NCBI GenBank assembly: GCA_016987375.1
Contig: PJRA01000323.1
Location: 1,312,697 to 1,376,696, forward strand
Direction of reading: 5' to 3'
Length of the DNA: 64,000 nt
Source of the DNA: Brachionus koreanus
Lineage: Eukaryota > Rotifera > Eurotatoria > Ploima > Brachionidae
Each line of letters starts with the position of its first letter. Within the stretch, counting starts at the first letter, position 1. A model generated the notes under the pieces. The model was not told where the DNA came from. It made no database searches and saw only the letters and a list, made by a program, of their open reading frames with translations. Positions 13,401-25,672 of the stretch are shown here, in pieces. A program made the position numbers and the translations under genes.

Positions 13401-13677
13401 TCTTTGTTTCATTTTTTGACGAGCTTCCTACGTTCATCGAATCCATTATTTTGTCCAAAATTTCCAGAATATTGTGGTATTTTTGCACGATTTGTTTTTT
13501 TTCGTGCAACGAGTACGAGCTCGACTCCAGTGAAGAAATGTTGACGCAATTGTCGAATTGATTGACAAGGTCGTCTAGTTGCACCCCTGAACAGTATCGG
13601 CTAATGGCCTCGGTCCGAAGCACCATTAGCAGCAAAATTGCAACTGACAGCATCTGGCCGAACAATTTTCTCGTCAA
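10496..13677 (-). CDS. GPR158/GPR179-like orphan class C G-protein-coupled receptor
   Basis: Eight exons: 13044-13677, 12230-12681, 12033-12171, 11882-11579, 11524-11304, 11248-11110, 11055-10947 and 10894-10496. All phases agree, giving about 798 residues. Order: signal peptide; N-terminal ligand-domain region; Cache-like core (IKGVVSISISLNNFDLKQC); an EGF-like stalk (GKGFVLGSYKCQCKPGFY, then CLRCSEGCDTCEDDRPC); seven helices (TM1-3 in 11882-11579, TM4 in 11524-11304, TM5-7 in the next exons, with HLTITIMLLLLF in TM7); and a tail with a short coiled coil ending in NPHLLQKKSR, the block seen in vertebrate GPR158/179 (NPHLQKK). The stalk and this block separate it from GABA-B and glutamate receptors. 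The tail after the coiled coil is very short compared with vertebrate GPR158. Vertebrate GPR158 binds the RGS7-Gbeta5 complex; whether this protein does is unknown. Confidence 0.87.
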
Positions 13678-16600
13678 TTTGTCTCTACTTAAATTGTCTA
13701 TTCTCCAAGTGAAATAATTTCAAAAAATTACTTTTTTTTTTATATTTATAAATAAAAAAAATTCCACTTGTTGGTAATTATTTGTTATATTCTGATTTTA
13801 GGTGGTGAAATAATTTTTTTTCTTTCATTTTGATTAGAAAAAAAAACAAATAATTAAGGTGATTATGATATTGATGCAAAAATTTTCATCAACAATTTCT
13901 AATTAAGAAAAAATAAAATTTATTGAAAAATAAAAATATTTTGTTATTATTGTTGAGAAAATCAAAAATAAAAATAAAAAATCAAAAAATTAAACGCAGC
14001 ATTAACTTCCGCTTGTTTAATTAGACTCAATTAGAAATGAATGTAGCTAAATAGCCTAGGCCGCAGGCCCCAATAAAAAACGAAAAAGTTAATAGTTTTC
14101 TAAAGTCTCAATTGGGAATTTTTCTACTCGGAGAGAGAATTGCATTTAAATGCTTGCCATTAAATAAATACACTTGGGTTACAATATTAAATTATGATTA
14201 TTTTGCTCTAATGCTGTTGCCTGACAAAAAATTTTCCGATTGTTTTTGACAAGTCATTAGCAACTTTTAAAGACACTTGCTTGGCAATATTTAAATTATT
14301 GAAATCGATATCTAAAAAGCCCTAATCATAAATCATAGGTGTAAATTTTGAGAGAAAGAAAGAGAGAATTAGATTTTTTTATTCTCAATTTTTTTTATTT
14401 CTAATTTGGTCTAATGTGAATGCACCAGGAACATTTATTGTTCCGTTTTTAAAGCGAAAAATATCTAATAAATCAATTTAGTTTTTCTATCTTTCTTTTT
14501 CCTTTAGACTTAATTAAAAAATAATGATTACTGATTCAATAGGGATTCCATATTAAGCAACTAGATCTACTGCTATTAGAATTCTAGTTTATTTGTTTAA
14601 TTCAATTTGAAAAGTTCTACACAAAGCAACGCTAAAATCGGATACATAACTTATCTGATCTTAAACAATCTCGAACGAATAATCTAATTTGCATTTGTTT
14701 ATGGCGCACAAAGCCATTCATTAGCACCCGCAATTTATAATATCATGTATTGAGGCTTCTTTATGTTCGATCAGGGCCAATAAATGCTAATTAGAGAGCG
14801 GCTTATTTTTCACTTTTATTTCTTTTTTAAGAGAGATTACTTAACTAATAGTTCTAATGTTTTTTTTTAGATGAGATCTAATTTTGATAATTGATTTTTT
14901 AAGCATTGTTTGAAATAAACGTGTTCACAAGATTAGCAGATTGAGTAAATCAACAAAAGAAGATTAGGGACCCCAAATACAGCACTTAGAAATATCTCAT
15001 TCTCTAAATTAAAGGATCAAGATTGCTTTAATTATTGGAATAGGAGCTCGCATCTCTGCTCCTACCTAAACACATTGATTAATCAGAGAAGCGTCGAATT
15101 TGCGAACATTTATTAAACTGTCAAACAAAATGAGGAAAAATTGTTTTCTAAGGAAAATGAATTTTGTTTTACATCCGAAGTTAAACAAGTTTTGTTTGAT
15201 ATTTGGGCAATGATAGGATTTCGTGTTTTCTTTTTCTTTCTCAAATTGATTTTACATCCGAACACCCTGAAATGTTCTATTCCAAGAATTCTCTGTGTAT
15301 TTTAATCAAATGCAAGGAAAAATAGAAAAAAAAACAACTAAAACTATTATGCTAAGTTAAATGCATTCGAGTTAAATTTTAGTTTAATTGGATTTTTTAT
15401 TTCTTATTCAATAGATTTGATTTCTTAATACAACTCATGATGAATTTATCTAATCTTGAGATTTATCTGGAGCGTATGCCTTTTTATCAGCCAGCATTAT
15501 TCTTTAATATAAAGCATTCAGAAAAAATTCAAACATTCATTTCTAATTATCAACTCAATAATTTAATTTAAAAGCAATATAATTTCATTTATTTATTTAT
15601 TTATTGAGCAAATATTGGCTTTTTGTGTGCAATTGGCCCGACTTATCACTAGCAACCTATTGAACATTTATTTTTAGAACGAATCTAAATAAAAAAATTC
15701 TCATTCATTCTAAAATATAGACAAAAATTCTCCTGCTGTTTTCTTCTATTTTAAATTTTTTTTTCTTTTTGTCAAAGTCATTAGGATTTTGTTGAACTAA
15801 GAACTAATAAATGAGCTTAAGATAATAGCTACAAGCATTTATAGACAGCAGCAAGAGTGCTTAATCTATTACAGCACCGAACAAAAAAAAACATTTGTTT
15901 GTGTAACTAAGTTTTTTGACTTGAACAAAACAGTAAAACTTAGCATTTGGTTTTGAGAAACGAATTATTATCTTTCTTTAACAAAAAAAATAAACTTTGG
16001 CTCAAATGCTAGACATTTTTTAATTTAGAAAAATTAACTGCCATTTACTTAAATTATTTGAATTGCAATTAAAATGAAATAAAATAAATACAAGCCATAA
16101 TTAAGGCTTAAAAAAAACACAAATAAAAAAATCAAACTTTTTGAGTCTCAAAAGTAAAGTTCAATTTATTTTAATTTGAGAAAAATGAATAAATATTCTA
16201 TAAAAAGCTCATCTATTTTTATAAGTGTTAACAAAAAAAATTCTCTCTTTTTAATATACAAATCTTTTTTTAAAAACTAATTAATTTTAAATATAAAATT
16301 ATTTTGCTAAAAATCATTCTTTTTTGTTGTTGTTGTTGACTGATAGTCTAAAAAACTATTTGCGTAAGTAAAGAATCGAATAATTATAATAATAAGTGAA
16401 GAAATATTGTATAATACATTTTGATAAAAACAAATTTTGGAAAATAATTACTTCTTTTTTTTTTTCCTTTTTTTATTTTACAACAAAGCTGTTTTTTTTC
16501 ATCAATAAAATGATTCGTAGCATTTCGTAACCTTTTTAAAAATGACAAAAACTAAGTCTTCTGTAGAAAAAAAATATTTTCAGAAAAAATAAATAAATTT

Positions 16601-16934
16601 ACTTGATAAAAAAAAATAGAAAATAAATTGACTAAAATCTTAAATTTAATTTTTTTTAAATTTAAATTCAAACTTAAAAGTGGATTCGTTTGAGATTTAA
16701 AATTTTTATTTTGATGCTGGGAATTAATTCATAAATCGATTGAAATTTTAACGTCATTAGATCATATTAAATGAAAATCCTCAAGGTTTTAAATTTAGAT
16801 AAATTTTTATTTTAAATTGAAATCAAATATATTTAAATGTTAGTAATATTTTCGCCATATATTCTATTGATTTATGTAAATCACCAATTTTAAAATTTTA
16901 AAAGAAAATTTTTTTTTCTAATTCATATAAAAAA
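13678..16934. other. Gene-free stretch between the receptor and the protease homologue
   Basis: 3.3 kb without supported exons. It lies upstream of both flanking genes, which diverge from here, so it should contain both promoters. Parts near 14.0-15.6 kb are less A+T-rich and more complex than neighbouring intergenic DNA. A TTTA microsatellite sits near 15588-15605. No mobile-element ends were recognised. Confidence 0.45.
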
Positions 16935-18078
16935 ATGAAGCCAGAAGTACTTCCTGACTATAATTCAAGTTACACGAATACCAGTAATATAGAAAATGGA
17001 CTCTTTAGCCAGCCAGAACTAGATCAACAGCTAAAAAATATAATAAGCTTGATTCAAGTTGGTTTAATTGATCCAAAAGAAAATCCAATAATTATCGGAA
17101 CGCCTAAAGATGATGAATCAGATAAACCAGCCAAATTGTCGGTTTGCGACAAGCTCAAAATTATTGGTATACTCGTATTTTTGATAATAGTGACCGTGGT
17201 GGTAACTTTGTGCATTATTTACATGTTTGGTAAAATAAAATTAGCATTTTTTTACAAAAAATTTTATTCTGATTTTTAAAAGTACCATTTTTTTCAAGAA
17301 AGAATAGATCCCATTATAATATTTCAATGAAGAAATCTTTGACTATTAGTAAAAGTACTGGATTAAATTTTATTATTAAAAATTTTGTATTATTTGTTTT
17401 GTTATTTAAGCATGCCAGCCATTAGATTTTCAAAGCGAAATTTTTGCTTCTTATTTTGGGCTTTTGCAAATTTCTGGAAAAAAATCCAACAAGTCCAAAG
17501 AATGTTTTGGCTTAATGATAGCTCCCAATAAACTGGTGACTTCAAAAAGTTGTGTGTCTGAATTTGATATTGATTTAGTTTTTGAAAAAGCATCTGAGAA
17601 CTTTTCTTTCAGTGTTCTTTTAGGACTGAAAAATTATTCAATAGCAATAGAGTCTTTGAATAAGCATGAAGTTGTCGATATTCTGCCCGTTAGTTTAAAT
17701 TATTTTTTCATACTTATAAAAATTTTTTTTTAAGTTTAATTTGTTGTCCAATTCTGAAGTGATTGAGGTTGATTTTAAGGAAGGAATAGATGGTAGATAC
17801 AGCTGTACAACAAATTTGACTGTCCCAGATTGTACTCTAGAAGAAGTGATGTGTGTTAATGGTGTTAAAGTCAATGATTCGGTCACAATTGAAAAAATTA
17901 TCCAAAAAAACACAACCTTCTGCTCAGGTATATTTTTTGAATGTTCTCAAAATTATTGAAATTTTTTTTGATAGAATTGGACCCAATAAATCATTCAGTT
18001 TTAAACAGTCAGCTAGCTTTTGTGCCAATTGGAGATAAAAAATATAAATTTATTGGTTTTTATGGAGATCTTAATTAA
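16935..18078 (+). CDS. Membrane-anchored serine-protease homologue lacking catalytic residues
   Basis: Four exons: 16935-17229, 17411-17688, 17735-17927 and 17975-18078 (introns 181, 46 and 47 bp). The frame is continuous for 289 residues. Residues 1-70 are polar; residues about 74-98 form one transmembrane helix, suggesting a type II anchor. The extracellular part resembles a degenerate chymotrypsin fold: C130-FGLMIAPNKLVTSKS-C146 has exactly the Cys42-Cys58 spacing of chymotrypsins (CGGxLI...VLTAAHC), but the residue before the second Cys is Ser instead of the catalytic His. The usual D(I/V)ALL segment reads YSIAIESL, with no catalytic Asp, and no GDSGGP motif occurs near the C terminus. 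If the fold assignment holds, this is a pseudoprotease. Alternative: an unrelated disulphide-rich ectodomain. Confidence 0.55.
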
Positions 18079-19476
18079 ATTTTATATATTTAAGTATAAT
18101 TTTTAAAATTATTTTATATATTCATATAAATGGTTATGGAATTTCAATTCTATAGTCCAGAAAATCGAAAAGTCGCTTGAGTAAAAAAACCTAAAAATAT
18201 TTTTATTTAGTGCTTTGGTTTTTGTTTAATTTAATAAAACTTTTATATTGATTTTAAATATACTATTTTAATTAAAATTTAAGCTTTAAATTTTCAAAAT
18301 TAAAAATAATAAATTTAAAATTCAATAATTTTATTGTTTAAATTGTTTTCAATTAGAATTATGTTGTATCTAAAAATAATCTAAATAAATCACATTCAAA
18401 TTAAATTTGAGATAAAATTTGAAAATAAAAAATAAACCTGAGAAATTAAATCATCTTTAGTCAGACTTAAGTCTTACTAATGCTTATGAGAATTATTTGC
18501 AATTTAATTTAATTTTAAATAAATTTAATTTCAAGATAAAATATCAAAAAAAAATCAATAAAATTAATAAATATTTGAGATTCAAAAAAAATATTTTTAA
18601 TTTCTATTTTTCACACAAGTATTAGTCATATGAAAATTATATCATCTGAATGATAATTTGTCTTTACAAAAAAACATCTAAAATACAAAAAAATAAAAAT
18701 TTTTATTAAAAACTGTTTCAAAATGAAAGTGACAGTACAATTTGAGAATCAGATGAAAAAGAAAAACCAAAGGGTTATTCGACTATTGTAGTATTTTTCA
18801 CCGCCAATTACATAGATGTGACAAACTTGCCTCTGAACGCATTTGTTGAAGTTACAGAGATGGCAGAGTTAAACAGCTCATATCAAAAGAATGCTACTCT
18901 GTGAAGAAGTTCTCTCTTGGCTATTACAAGTAGAGTTGCTCACTGATTCTTATATTTTTCGTAGATTCACCGATGTATTAGGGACTTTATACAGCAATGC
19001 ACCAACTGTTGTTTTGATGAGCTCATCATCAATATAGGCTCAAATTGAATTGGCCTACTGGCAGTCATCTGTGATTAGACGCATTGCCTTTAATTTTTCC
19101 GTGATACATACATCACAGAAAAAACCTTCAATAAAATAAATAGATATCTTCAAATAGTATATAAACACGCTCAATATTGACCGTATTTCTCTGTAATTGG
19201 TCTGCAGATTCGTTGAATATCCTAAAGACACTTTTTCTCATTCATAAAACTTCAAATCATCTTTCCCATTGATGTTCAAAGTTCTGGGATTTAATATTCA
19301 ACTTATGACTTGTAAATTCAAGCTTTTTTATTTCGCTTTCATTATTTTTCAATTTTTTTTTTTTAATGAGAATTAAATTTTGATTTAAAAAAAATTTCAA
19401 AAATTTAAATTTTTAAGCTTTGTTGTTCGTAATTTTACTTGATCTAGTTTTTTTACTAATCCTTTTTTTAAATAAA
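18079..19476. other. Intergenic, unassigned
   Basis: The first 600 bp are nearly pure A+T. A more complex segment at about 18720-19280 has interrupted reading frames on both strands and looks like a decayed repeat, but no domain could be recognised. Confidence 0.35.
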
Positions 19477-20151
19477 GATTCAAGCTCGGCGAACAGTATT
19501 CTAGATGCGATTTATAATATGTTTTGTAAAGTTGCAAAAATGTTTAAGCATCCAAATATACAGATGTTTTCTTGAGCATTCCAAGCATGTTGTTGATTTT
19601 TTTAACACAGCTAGGTCAGTATGAATTTGATTGTGTTGATGTGCTAACTGGGGTTTCACAAGGTTCAGTTCTTTGTTCGTTACTATTCTTGATTTTCATA
19701 AATAATTTACCGGAGCTAGTGAGTCATTTTCGAAAACTGTTTGTGGATGACAACAAATAGACTAGTGTCTTAAGAAATACTAGAGATTAAATGTTAATTC
19801 AAGATGACGTTGACAAGATGGTTGAGTGGTCGAAGCGTTGAAGTATGGAATTCAATGAGTCCAAGTGTAAAGTAATGTATATTGGCACCTGAAAGATTGA
19901 TAGGCAAGAAATCTCAATGGTAAATGAATATCAAAGTTGAATTAGCTGAGACTACTACTGAGTGTGATCTCAGCGTAACGGTGAACAACACACTCAAATG
20001 GAATGATCAACTTGATTGCTGCGTTAAAAAAATCAACAACATTCTTGGAATGCTCAAGAAAACATCTGTATATTGGGATGCTTAAACATTTTTGCAACTT
20101 TACAAAACATATTATAAATCGCATCTAGAATACTGTGCGCCTACCTTGAAT
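19477..20151. repeat. Inverted repeat (about 135-bp arms) inside the LINE relic
   Basis: The left arm (about 19477-19613) is the reverse complement of the right arm (about 20017-20151). For example, CAGTATTCTAGATGCG near 19495 pairs with CGCATCTAGAATACTG near 20120. Only scattered substitutions separate the arms, so the rearrangement is fairly recent. A transcript across it would form a long hairpin. Confidence 0.8.
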
Positions 20152-20275
20152 TTAAAGAAGATGATGTGCTAGATAGTGAACCAATAGATTGTACATTGTA
20201 TATTTAATCGAGATTTGAAAAAGAGGCTTGATGAGCTACATAAAAACAAATCAATTAGTCAATAATCCCAATTTT
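19477..20275 (+). mobile_element. Non-LTR retrotransposon relic arranged as a fold-back
   Basis: At 19600-19760 the plus strand encodes a broken reverse-transcriptase core (GVSQGSVLCSLLFLIFINN, then KLFVDDN, matching GxPQGSxLGPLLFxIFINDL and FADD). Farther on, interrupted by stops, are the post-palm segments MVEWSKR..MEFNESKCKVMYIG, VNNTLKWNDQL and LQLYKTYYKSHLEYCAP. The block at about 20017-20151 also occurs inverted at 19477-19613 with few mismatches, so about 135-bp arms flank a roughly 400-bp loop. It is a dead copy with several stops and an FVDDN catalytic box. Confidence 0.75.
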
Positions 20276-20599
20276 AAGTTGATTAATACTAGCTTTTTTT
20301 TTAAGAATTAAATTAAGGAAGCATTTGTATATGTTCTGTACAAAATTTTTAAATATGCACGATTTTTAAATTTACCTATTCAAATTATAAATTGTCAAAT
20401 TTGACATACATTTTATTAATATTAATAAAATTACCTGATTAGTTATAAATTTATTTTTATTATTACAAATTGTATAGTGTCATGTATGCAATTTAAAAAT
20501 TAAATGATTATTTTATTAATAAACTAATTTTAATAAAAAGTCAATAAAAAAAAAATTTAATAAAAATAATCAATTTTTATTTTTACAACATTTATTTAC

Positions 20600-21060
20600 T
20601 GATTTAATATGACAATATGAATTACATTTGACACCTGAACTAAAACATTTACATTTCTAACCGGTACAAGTACCATTACACTGACAAGAAATCTCAATTT
20701 CTGTTAAATACTTATCTCGTTTATTAGTTTTTTCTAAATTTCCCTTAATGAAATCTTATTTGTAATAGTTGAATAATCAAAACTTAATGGAGCATGATAC
20801 ATTTCCAAATTGCAAGCACGTAGACTATCTTTACATATTCCATATTCCGTAACTATCTAATAAAATTCTCCTTCATTACTTACTTTGCGAATTATACCAA
20901 GTAATCTTGGTAAGTCACTACTTCCCTTATGTATTCTTGGAATAAAAACACTTACCTTAACATAGGTTTTGGTATGAAGGCTTGTTATACACAATTTTGA
21001 ATTCGGAAGGCTGGAAAAAACATAGGTAATATATTTTAAATAAAGTGGATTCAATCAAGG
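20600..21060 (-). pseudogene. Decayed transposable-element ORF with KRBA2-like segment and Cys-rich tail
   Basis: On the minus strand, 21054-20857 encodes VKVSVFIPRIHKGSSDLPRL followed by LGIIRKVSNEGEFY, resembling the 'V.IPxxDRGxxDPRNLLGVIL...FYxIGTxxG' segment in KRBA2-like, transposon-derived proteins. An in-frame stop at 20857 is followed by IVTEYGICKDSLRACNLEMY. After a frameshift near 20740 comes a Cys-rich tail (CQCNGTCTG, stop, KCKCFSSGVKCNSYCH) of the CxCxxxC..CxCxxxGxxCxxxCH type that ends such proteins. Internal stops and the frame change show it is dead. The element class (Ginger- or Gypsy-integrase-derived) is uncertain. Confidence 0.55.
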
Positions 21061-21324
21061 TCATAAACTGTAACTTTCGATGCATCCAAGTGATATTTTA
21101 AAGGCTCACTAGACTTGTGTGAGTTAGCAGTGTGATTCCATCTGAAATTATTTTTTTATCTATTTTTCTCGTTTATTTTAGTTTTTACTTCGTGATTTTT
21201 TCTTAAGCATACAAATACATTATCTGACAGAAAATTTTCTATTTTATTATTGTTCAAATGATAAAAAATGTTTATATTTAAAAAACTTGACTTAAACCAA
21301 AAAAATAAAAAATTCAAAAAATAA

Positions 21325-23106
21325 TCAAATTTCTGGGCCAAAAAATTGAGCAACAAGATCTCGTCTAGCACTTTTTCTTTTCATCATAAGTTCTTCATTT
21401 GATTTTTGTACTACTTCTCTATTCTTACAATAAATTTTGTCATAATTTTTTTCAATTGTCTGTTCGGGCACTGTTTTCTCATTTTCCTTATCATTTTTGA
21501 TCTTTATCGCATTTTCTACACATTTTTCACAAGTTATTTCATTCTTAACTAAAAATAATAGTATTTAAAGCGAATTTTTTTTTAAATTACTAGCTTTTTC
21601 AACATGAAGTCCTTTACCAATTTTTCTAGCTAAATCAAGGGGGGTTTCCGACTTCAAATTTAGACTACAAATATCAACGTTGTGTTGAATGCAGCAATTA
21701 AGGCATACAGCTTGACCTGCAGCACAGCAACTATGAGCTAACGAGTTGTTTAAATCTAAATAAAATATTTAAAAAAGAAAAATTAATATAAACTAATTTA
21801 ATGCCATCTAAAGAATTTGAATCGACCAGTCCATTATCAAACATCCAATGCAAGCAGTTTATAGCTCCAAAAAAGCAAGCTTCATGTGGTACATTACGAC
21901 CCATTTTGTTTTTAGTATTGTTCAAAGGGAGACCAATTTTAACCAAGTATTTTAGACAATTGAGGCGATCGTGGTGAACTGCTAAATGAGCAGCAGTGTT
22001 TCCGTTGGCATCCCTAATAGATAGATCAATTGTGACTATTTTTTTAAGAGTCTCTAAAGAGCCTGTTTGACTGGCATAGTGTATTGGCAATTTTCCACTT
22101 TTGCATCGTGTTTTCATCGATATTTCTAATTCAAGACAAAAATCTATAATCTTTGGATGATTGAATTCAGCGGCATAGTGAGTCACATTCTTTCCATACT
22201 TATCTGGCATGTACAAATCAATGCCATGATCGTACAAAATTTTTAGACATTTTACTTGGCCAAATTTGGCCGCAATATGTGCAGCTGTACAGCCGTTGTT
22301 GTCTTGAATATTGACATTTTTTGAATAAGGAATTAATGTGGCTAAAAGATTTGCATTGCCTCGAATACAGCATTCGTGTATTCCACATCTACCTAAACCA
22401 TTCTTTTCATCAACTAAATTCGAATCTGACTCCTAAATTTAAAATTCAAATTTATAAAATTTTAGTCTAATTAATTTTATTTTAATATTACAATTTTTAG
22501 ATTTTTTAGTAAATCTTTATCATCATCGAATTGGCAAAGTTGATGAAATTCACCCTGAAAATTAGGTAAGTCCGTGGTTTTCAGCTCCTGAATGATCTGT
22601 TTTAGTTGAAGCAAACTTTTGTATTTTTTCGACTCCTTTTCGGTTGGCATCAAAGCCACCTGATTGTTTGTGTTATTTCCACTTATTGTTTTAGATTGTT
22701 CATCTATTTTTTCCGTGTTGATGTTTTGTTCAAAGTTTGGGAATTCAATCCTTGAAGGATTTCCAATCTGTGTCAGAAAAAAGCAAGAATCATTATTATC
22801 TGTCTCAACTGGATCGACTGGTTTGAACTTTTGAATTGAATTGTTGACTGATAAACTAATAAAATCTTCAAATTCTTTTTTTAAATCATTTTGAAGAGAG
22901 GATAAAGAGGGTTTGACTCGGATATCCTTAAGCAAACGCTCAATATTTGGATTTGAATGAATATTTTGGTTCCAGCTTTCTTTATTATCTCGTTTTGATT
23001 TATTTTCCGGTTTATTTTTTGCTATTAATGTGTTTTCTCTTGAAATGCCGGGAGTTAACCTTGAATTTTGATCCAAAAAAACTAAATCTTTGTTTGCTTT
23101 GGACAT
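21325..23106 (-). CDS. Ankyrin-repeat protein
   Basis: Four exons: 22492-23106, 21805-22432, 21591-21755 and 21325-21548, giving 543 residues. The first about 200 residues are polar and probably disordered. About seven to eight ankyrin repeats follow, with clear cores (CTAAHIAAKFGQVKCLKIL, LPIHYASQTGSLETLKKIV, NTAAHLAVHHDRLNCLKYL). A basic, acidic, charged C terminus ends in ARRDLVAQFFGPEI. The junction between exons 2 and 3 has no usable GT donor; GATG/GC at 21805/21804 with AG at 21757-21756 keeps the frame and gives a 49-bp intron, suggesting a GC-AG intron. The other introns are 59 and 42 bp. Layout resembles ANKRD42-type proteins, but orthology was not established. Confidence 0.82.
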
Positions 23107-25672
23107 TATTAATTTCTAAATGTAATATATTTCAAACAAGATTAAATAAAAAAAAATTATAGATTATAAATTTTAGTTGCCATGTCAACAAGTCAAAACG
23201 TTTATTGAGCATTTTTCAAATCTCAGAATTGAAAATTTATTAAGAGAATAAAATCTATTTTAATTGAATCTGTTTGTCTATTTAAAATTAGATATTTGTT
23301 AATTTATATAAAATTATATATTTATTTTTCAAAAATTTATTTAGCGTAATTTTTAGTTAAAAATTTTTAAAATAATCAACAAAATATTTATAGATTAACA
23401 TTTTTATTATAAAATTTAAAGAAAAAGCTTTAATATTATATTCATTTAAATATTTAAAGATAAACTAGAATTTTATACTTTAAAAAAAATTAAGATTAAA
23501 TTTACAATATTCTACACACACTCCTGACACTGTCAAAATAAAAAAATCATATCCAAGATACTAAACAACATTCTAATTTTTGCCATTTAACTAACTATCT
23601 AATTGCTAAAATGGCTTACAAAAAGATTAGTACTCGGAAATGTTTCATTTGAATGGAAGGAAATAATTTTCAGCGAATTTCGTCGACAGTCAATTTAATG
23701 GCTCATTTTGATTATGACGATCTTTTAGATCTGTTTAAAGCCCTTGTTTGTCATATGCAGATGGTTTTAATTTCTATTTAAGAAAAAAGTAGGATCATTT
23801 TAATTAGAAGGTAATTTGAATTTGACACACTTGAACTAGACTAGATTAGTTGGCTTTAATAATAATAATAATAATAGTTAATATTCTACGGTCAAGTTTA
23901 GTTTAACTAAACTGACAAAGCAGGAAGACTAACGTAATCCCGCTATAGTAGGCTTTGAAAATTAATGCAACATTAATGCAATTGATGAATGTTTCACTAT
24001 ATTCCATTTACAGAACAAGTAAAAATCTTTAAATAAAAGTTTTAAACAAATCTTGATATTTTGTTTAATTAAAAATATAATGACTTAAAAAACGATATAA
24101 AGTTTTAGAATTACAAATATCCAAAAACCAAAAAAATATCCAACCTTTTCTAAAACGAAAACTCAACATAATAATTGAGCAGTTTATATAGAAATACTAA
24201 AAATAAACTTGTTAGATACAAAAATTAATTTTTTGTATTATTTAGTAGATCTTTTTATTTGATTATTTGAAGACGCACAAGGACTTATTAGAATTAAAAA
24301 TAAAGATTTTATTCTCAAGCTGTTCATAATACGTGTGTAAGATTTTGATCTATTTCATCAATGGAGCCTATAAAAAGATTTGTATAATTATTGTGATTGT
24401 AAAGCAAGTTCAAGTGTTTTTGGTATTTTTACAGATGTGACCAGTGTGGCATGGGGTATGAAGATATAATCCCAAAATATCAGATGATATAAGAAACAAA
24501 AACCTGTATCATTTTTGTAAAGATTGTGACCGTGACGATAAAGAAGATATTGAAAATTTTATTTTAACAGAAAATTAAATTTCAGATACTGAATAAAATA
24601 TTTTTTTCTTTTTTTAAAATAAAAAATAAAGAAAAAAAATTTTTATCAATTATTTGGTATATTTTATTAGAGATTGAGAGAATTTTTTCCAGGAACTAAT
24701 TTTTTGTTGTGTTTATCTCATTAGACAATACAAAAAAAAGTTTATTTTTTAAATCAAAAATTTAAATTTTTAAATACTGAATTAAATTTTTAAAAAGTTG
24801 TGTAATTAACCTGAACATATGGAAAAGTGAGATGTTATTTGCGATGTGAGATATCTCGGGATTAATATGTAAAAAAGGAAAAAAAGTTCTAATGGAGGAA
24901 GTGAGATATTTTTTAAATAGAAAAGCATTATGGCAAAAATGATCTTTTGCAAATTTTATAATTTAAAGTCATTATTATCCCTGGACTAACCGACTCGATA
25001 AAATACTATTTTTATTTAATAGAATATTGTATATTGAATAATCTTAATCATTTTTTTGTATATAACAAACTGTCCATTATTCTTATCTCAATTTGTTCAT
25101 GAGAAAACAATCTTTAACTCGGAAAGTTTGTTGTCAGAGAAGCGGAATTACACTTGCCAAAATTGATAAAATTCGATGCTCATAAATATTGTATTTCTAA
25201 GAGGTAATTGCATCTTCATTTTGATCATTATTTTGATAGATTCTTTCTATTCAAAAAATTTCCTCATTGGTTTCCTAAATTTTTAGAATAATTTTAAAAT
25301 TAATTTGTTGATTATCTTCAATTTATAACAAATATGGTTTTCAAGTTTTGCTATAATTTTCATAATCAATTTTTTTTAGAAATAAATCAGTATAAAGCAC
25401 TATTTAATGGTAAAAGACATCAATTTAAACATATAGAAAAATACATGCACAAAAATGATCTATTGCAAATTTTATAATTTAAAATTATGTTTTATAAATA
25501 ATTTATTTTTAATTGAATGAATACAATTTTTGGCATATTTTTTTCCAAAATATTAAACAGTAATATCGTATAAAAATGCCTTAAAGATTTTCTAAAAAAA
25601 AAAAGCAATTAACACTGCTTTGATCCAAAATAGAATAGGATTTTTTAAAATTTTGGAATAAATTAGAAGGAA
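23107..25672. other. Intergenic, with a TAA microsatellite and possible gene relic
   Basis: Mostly A+T-rich without coding signal. A short TAA repeat lies at about 23857-23876. A less A+T-rich patch occurs around 23580-23960. A Cys-rich relic near 24434-24578 is listed separately. This interval should include the promoters of the ankyrin gene (minus) and the MTERF4-like gene (plus). Confidence 0.4.
24434..24578 (+). pseudogene. Possible zinc-finger gene relic
   Basis: After a TTTTTACAG acceptor-like sequence, the plus strand reads CDQCGMGYEDIIPKYQMI and stops. One frame over it reads DDIRNKNLYHFCKDCDRDD and ends at a stop near 24578. Together they show two CxxC pairs spaced as in a four-cysteine zinc finger but in two frames. 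It could be a frameshifted relic or a chance match; no function is proposed. Confidence 0.25.

Noticed and set aside
23857..23876. TAA repeats and other short tandem runs as a possible CRISPR or satellite array
   Set aside because: Simple microsatellite without spacer structure; the genome is eukaryotic.
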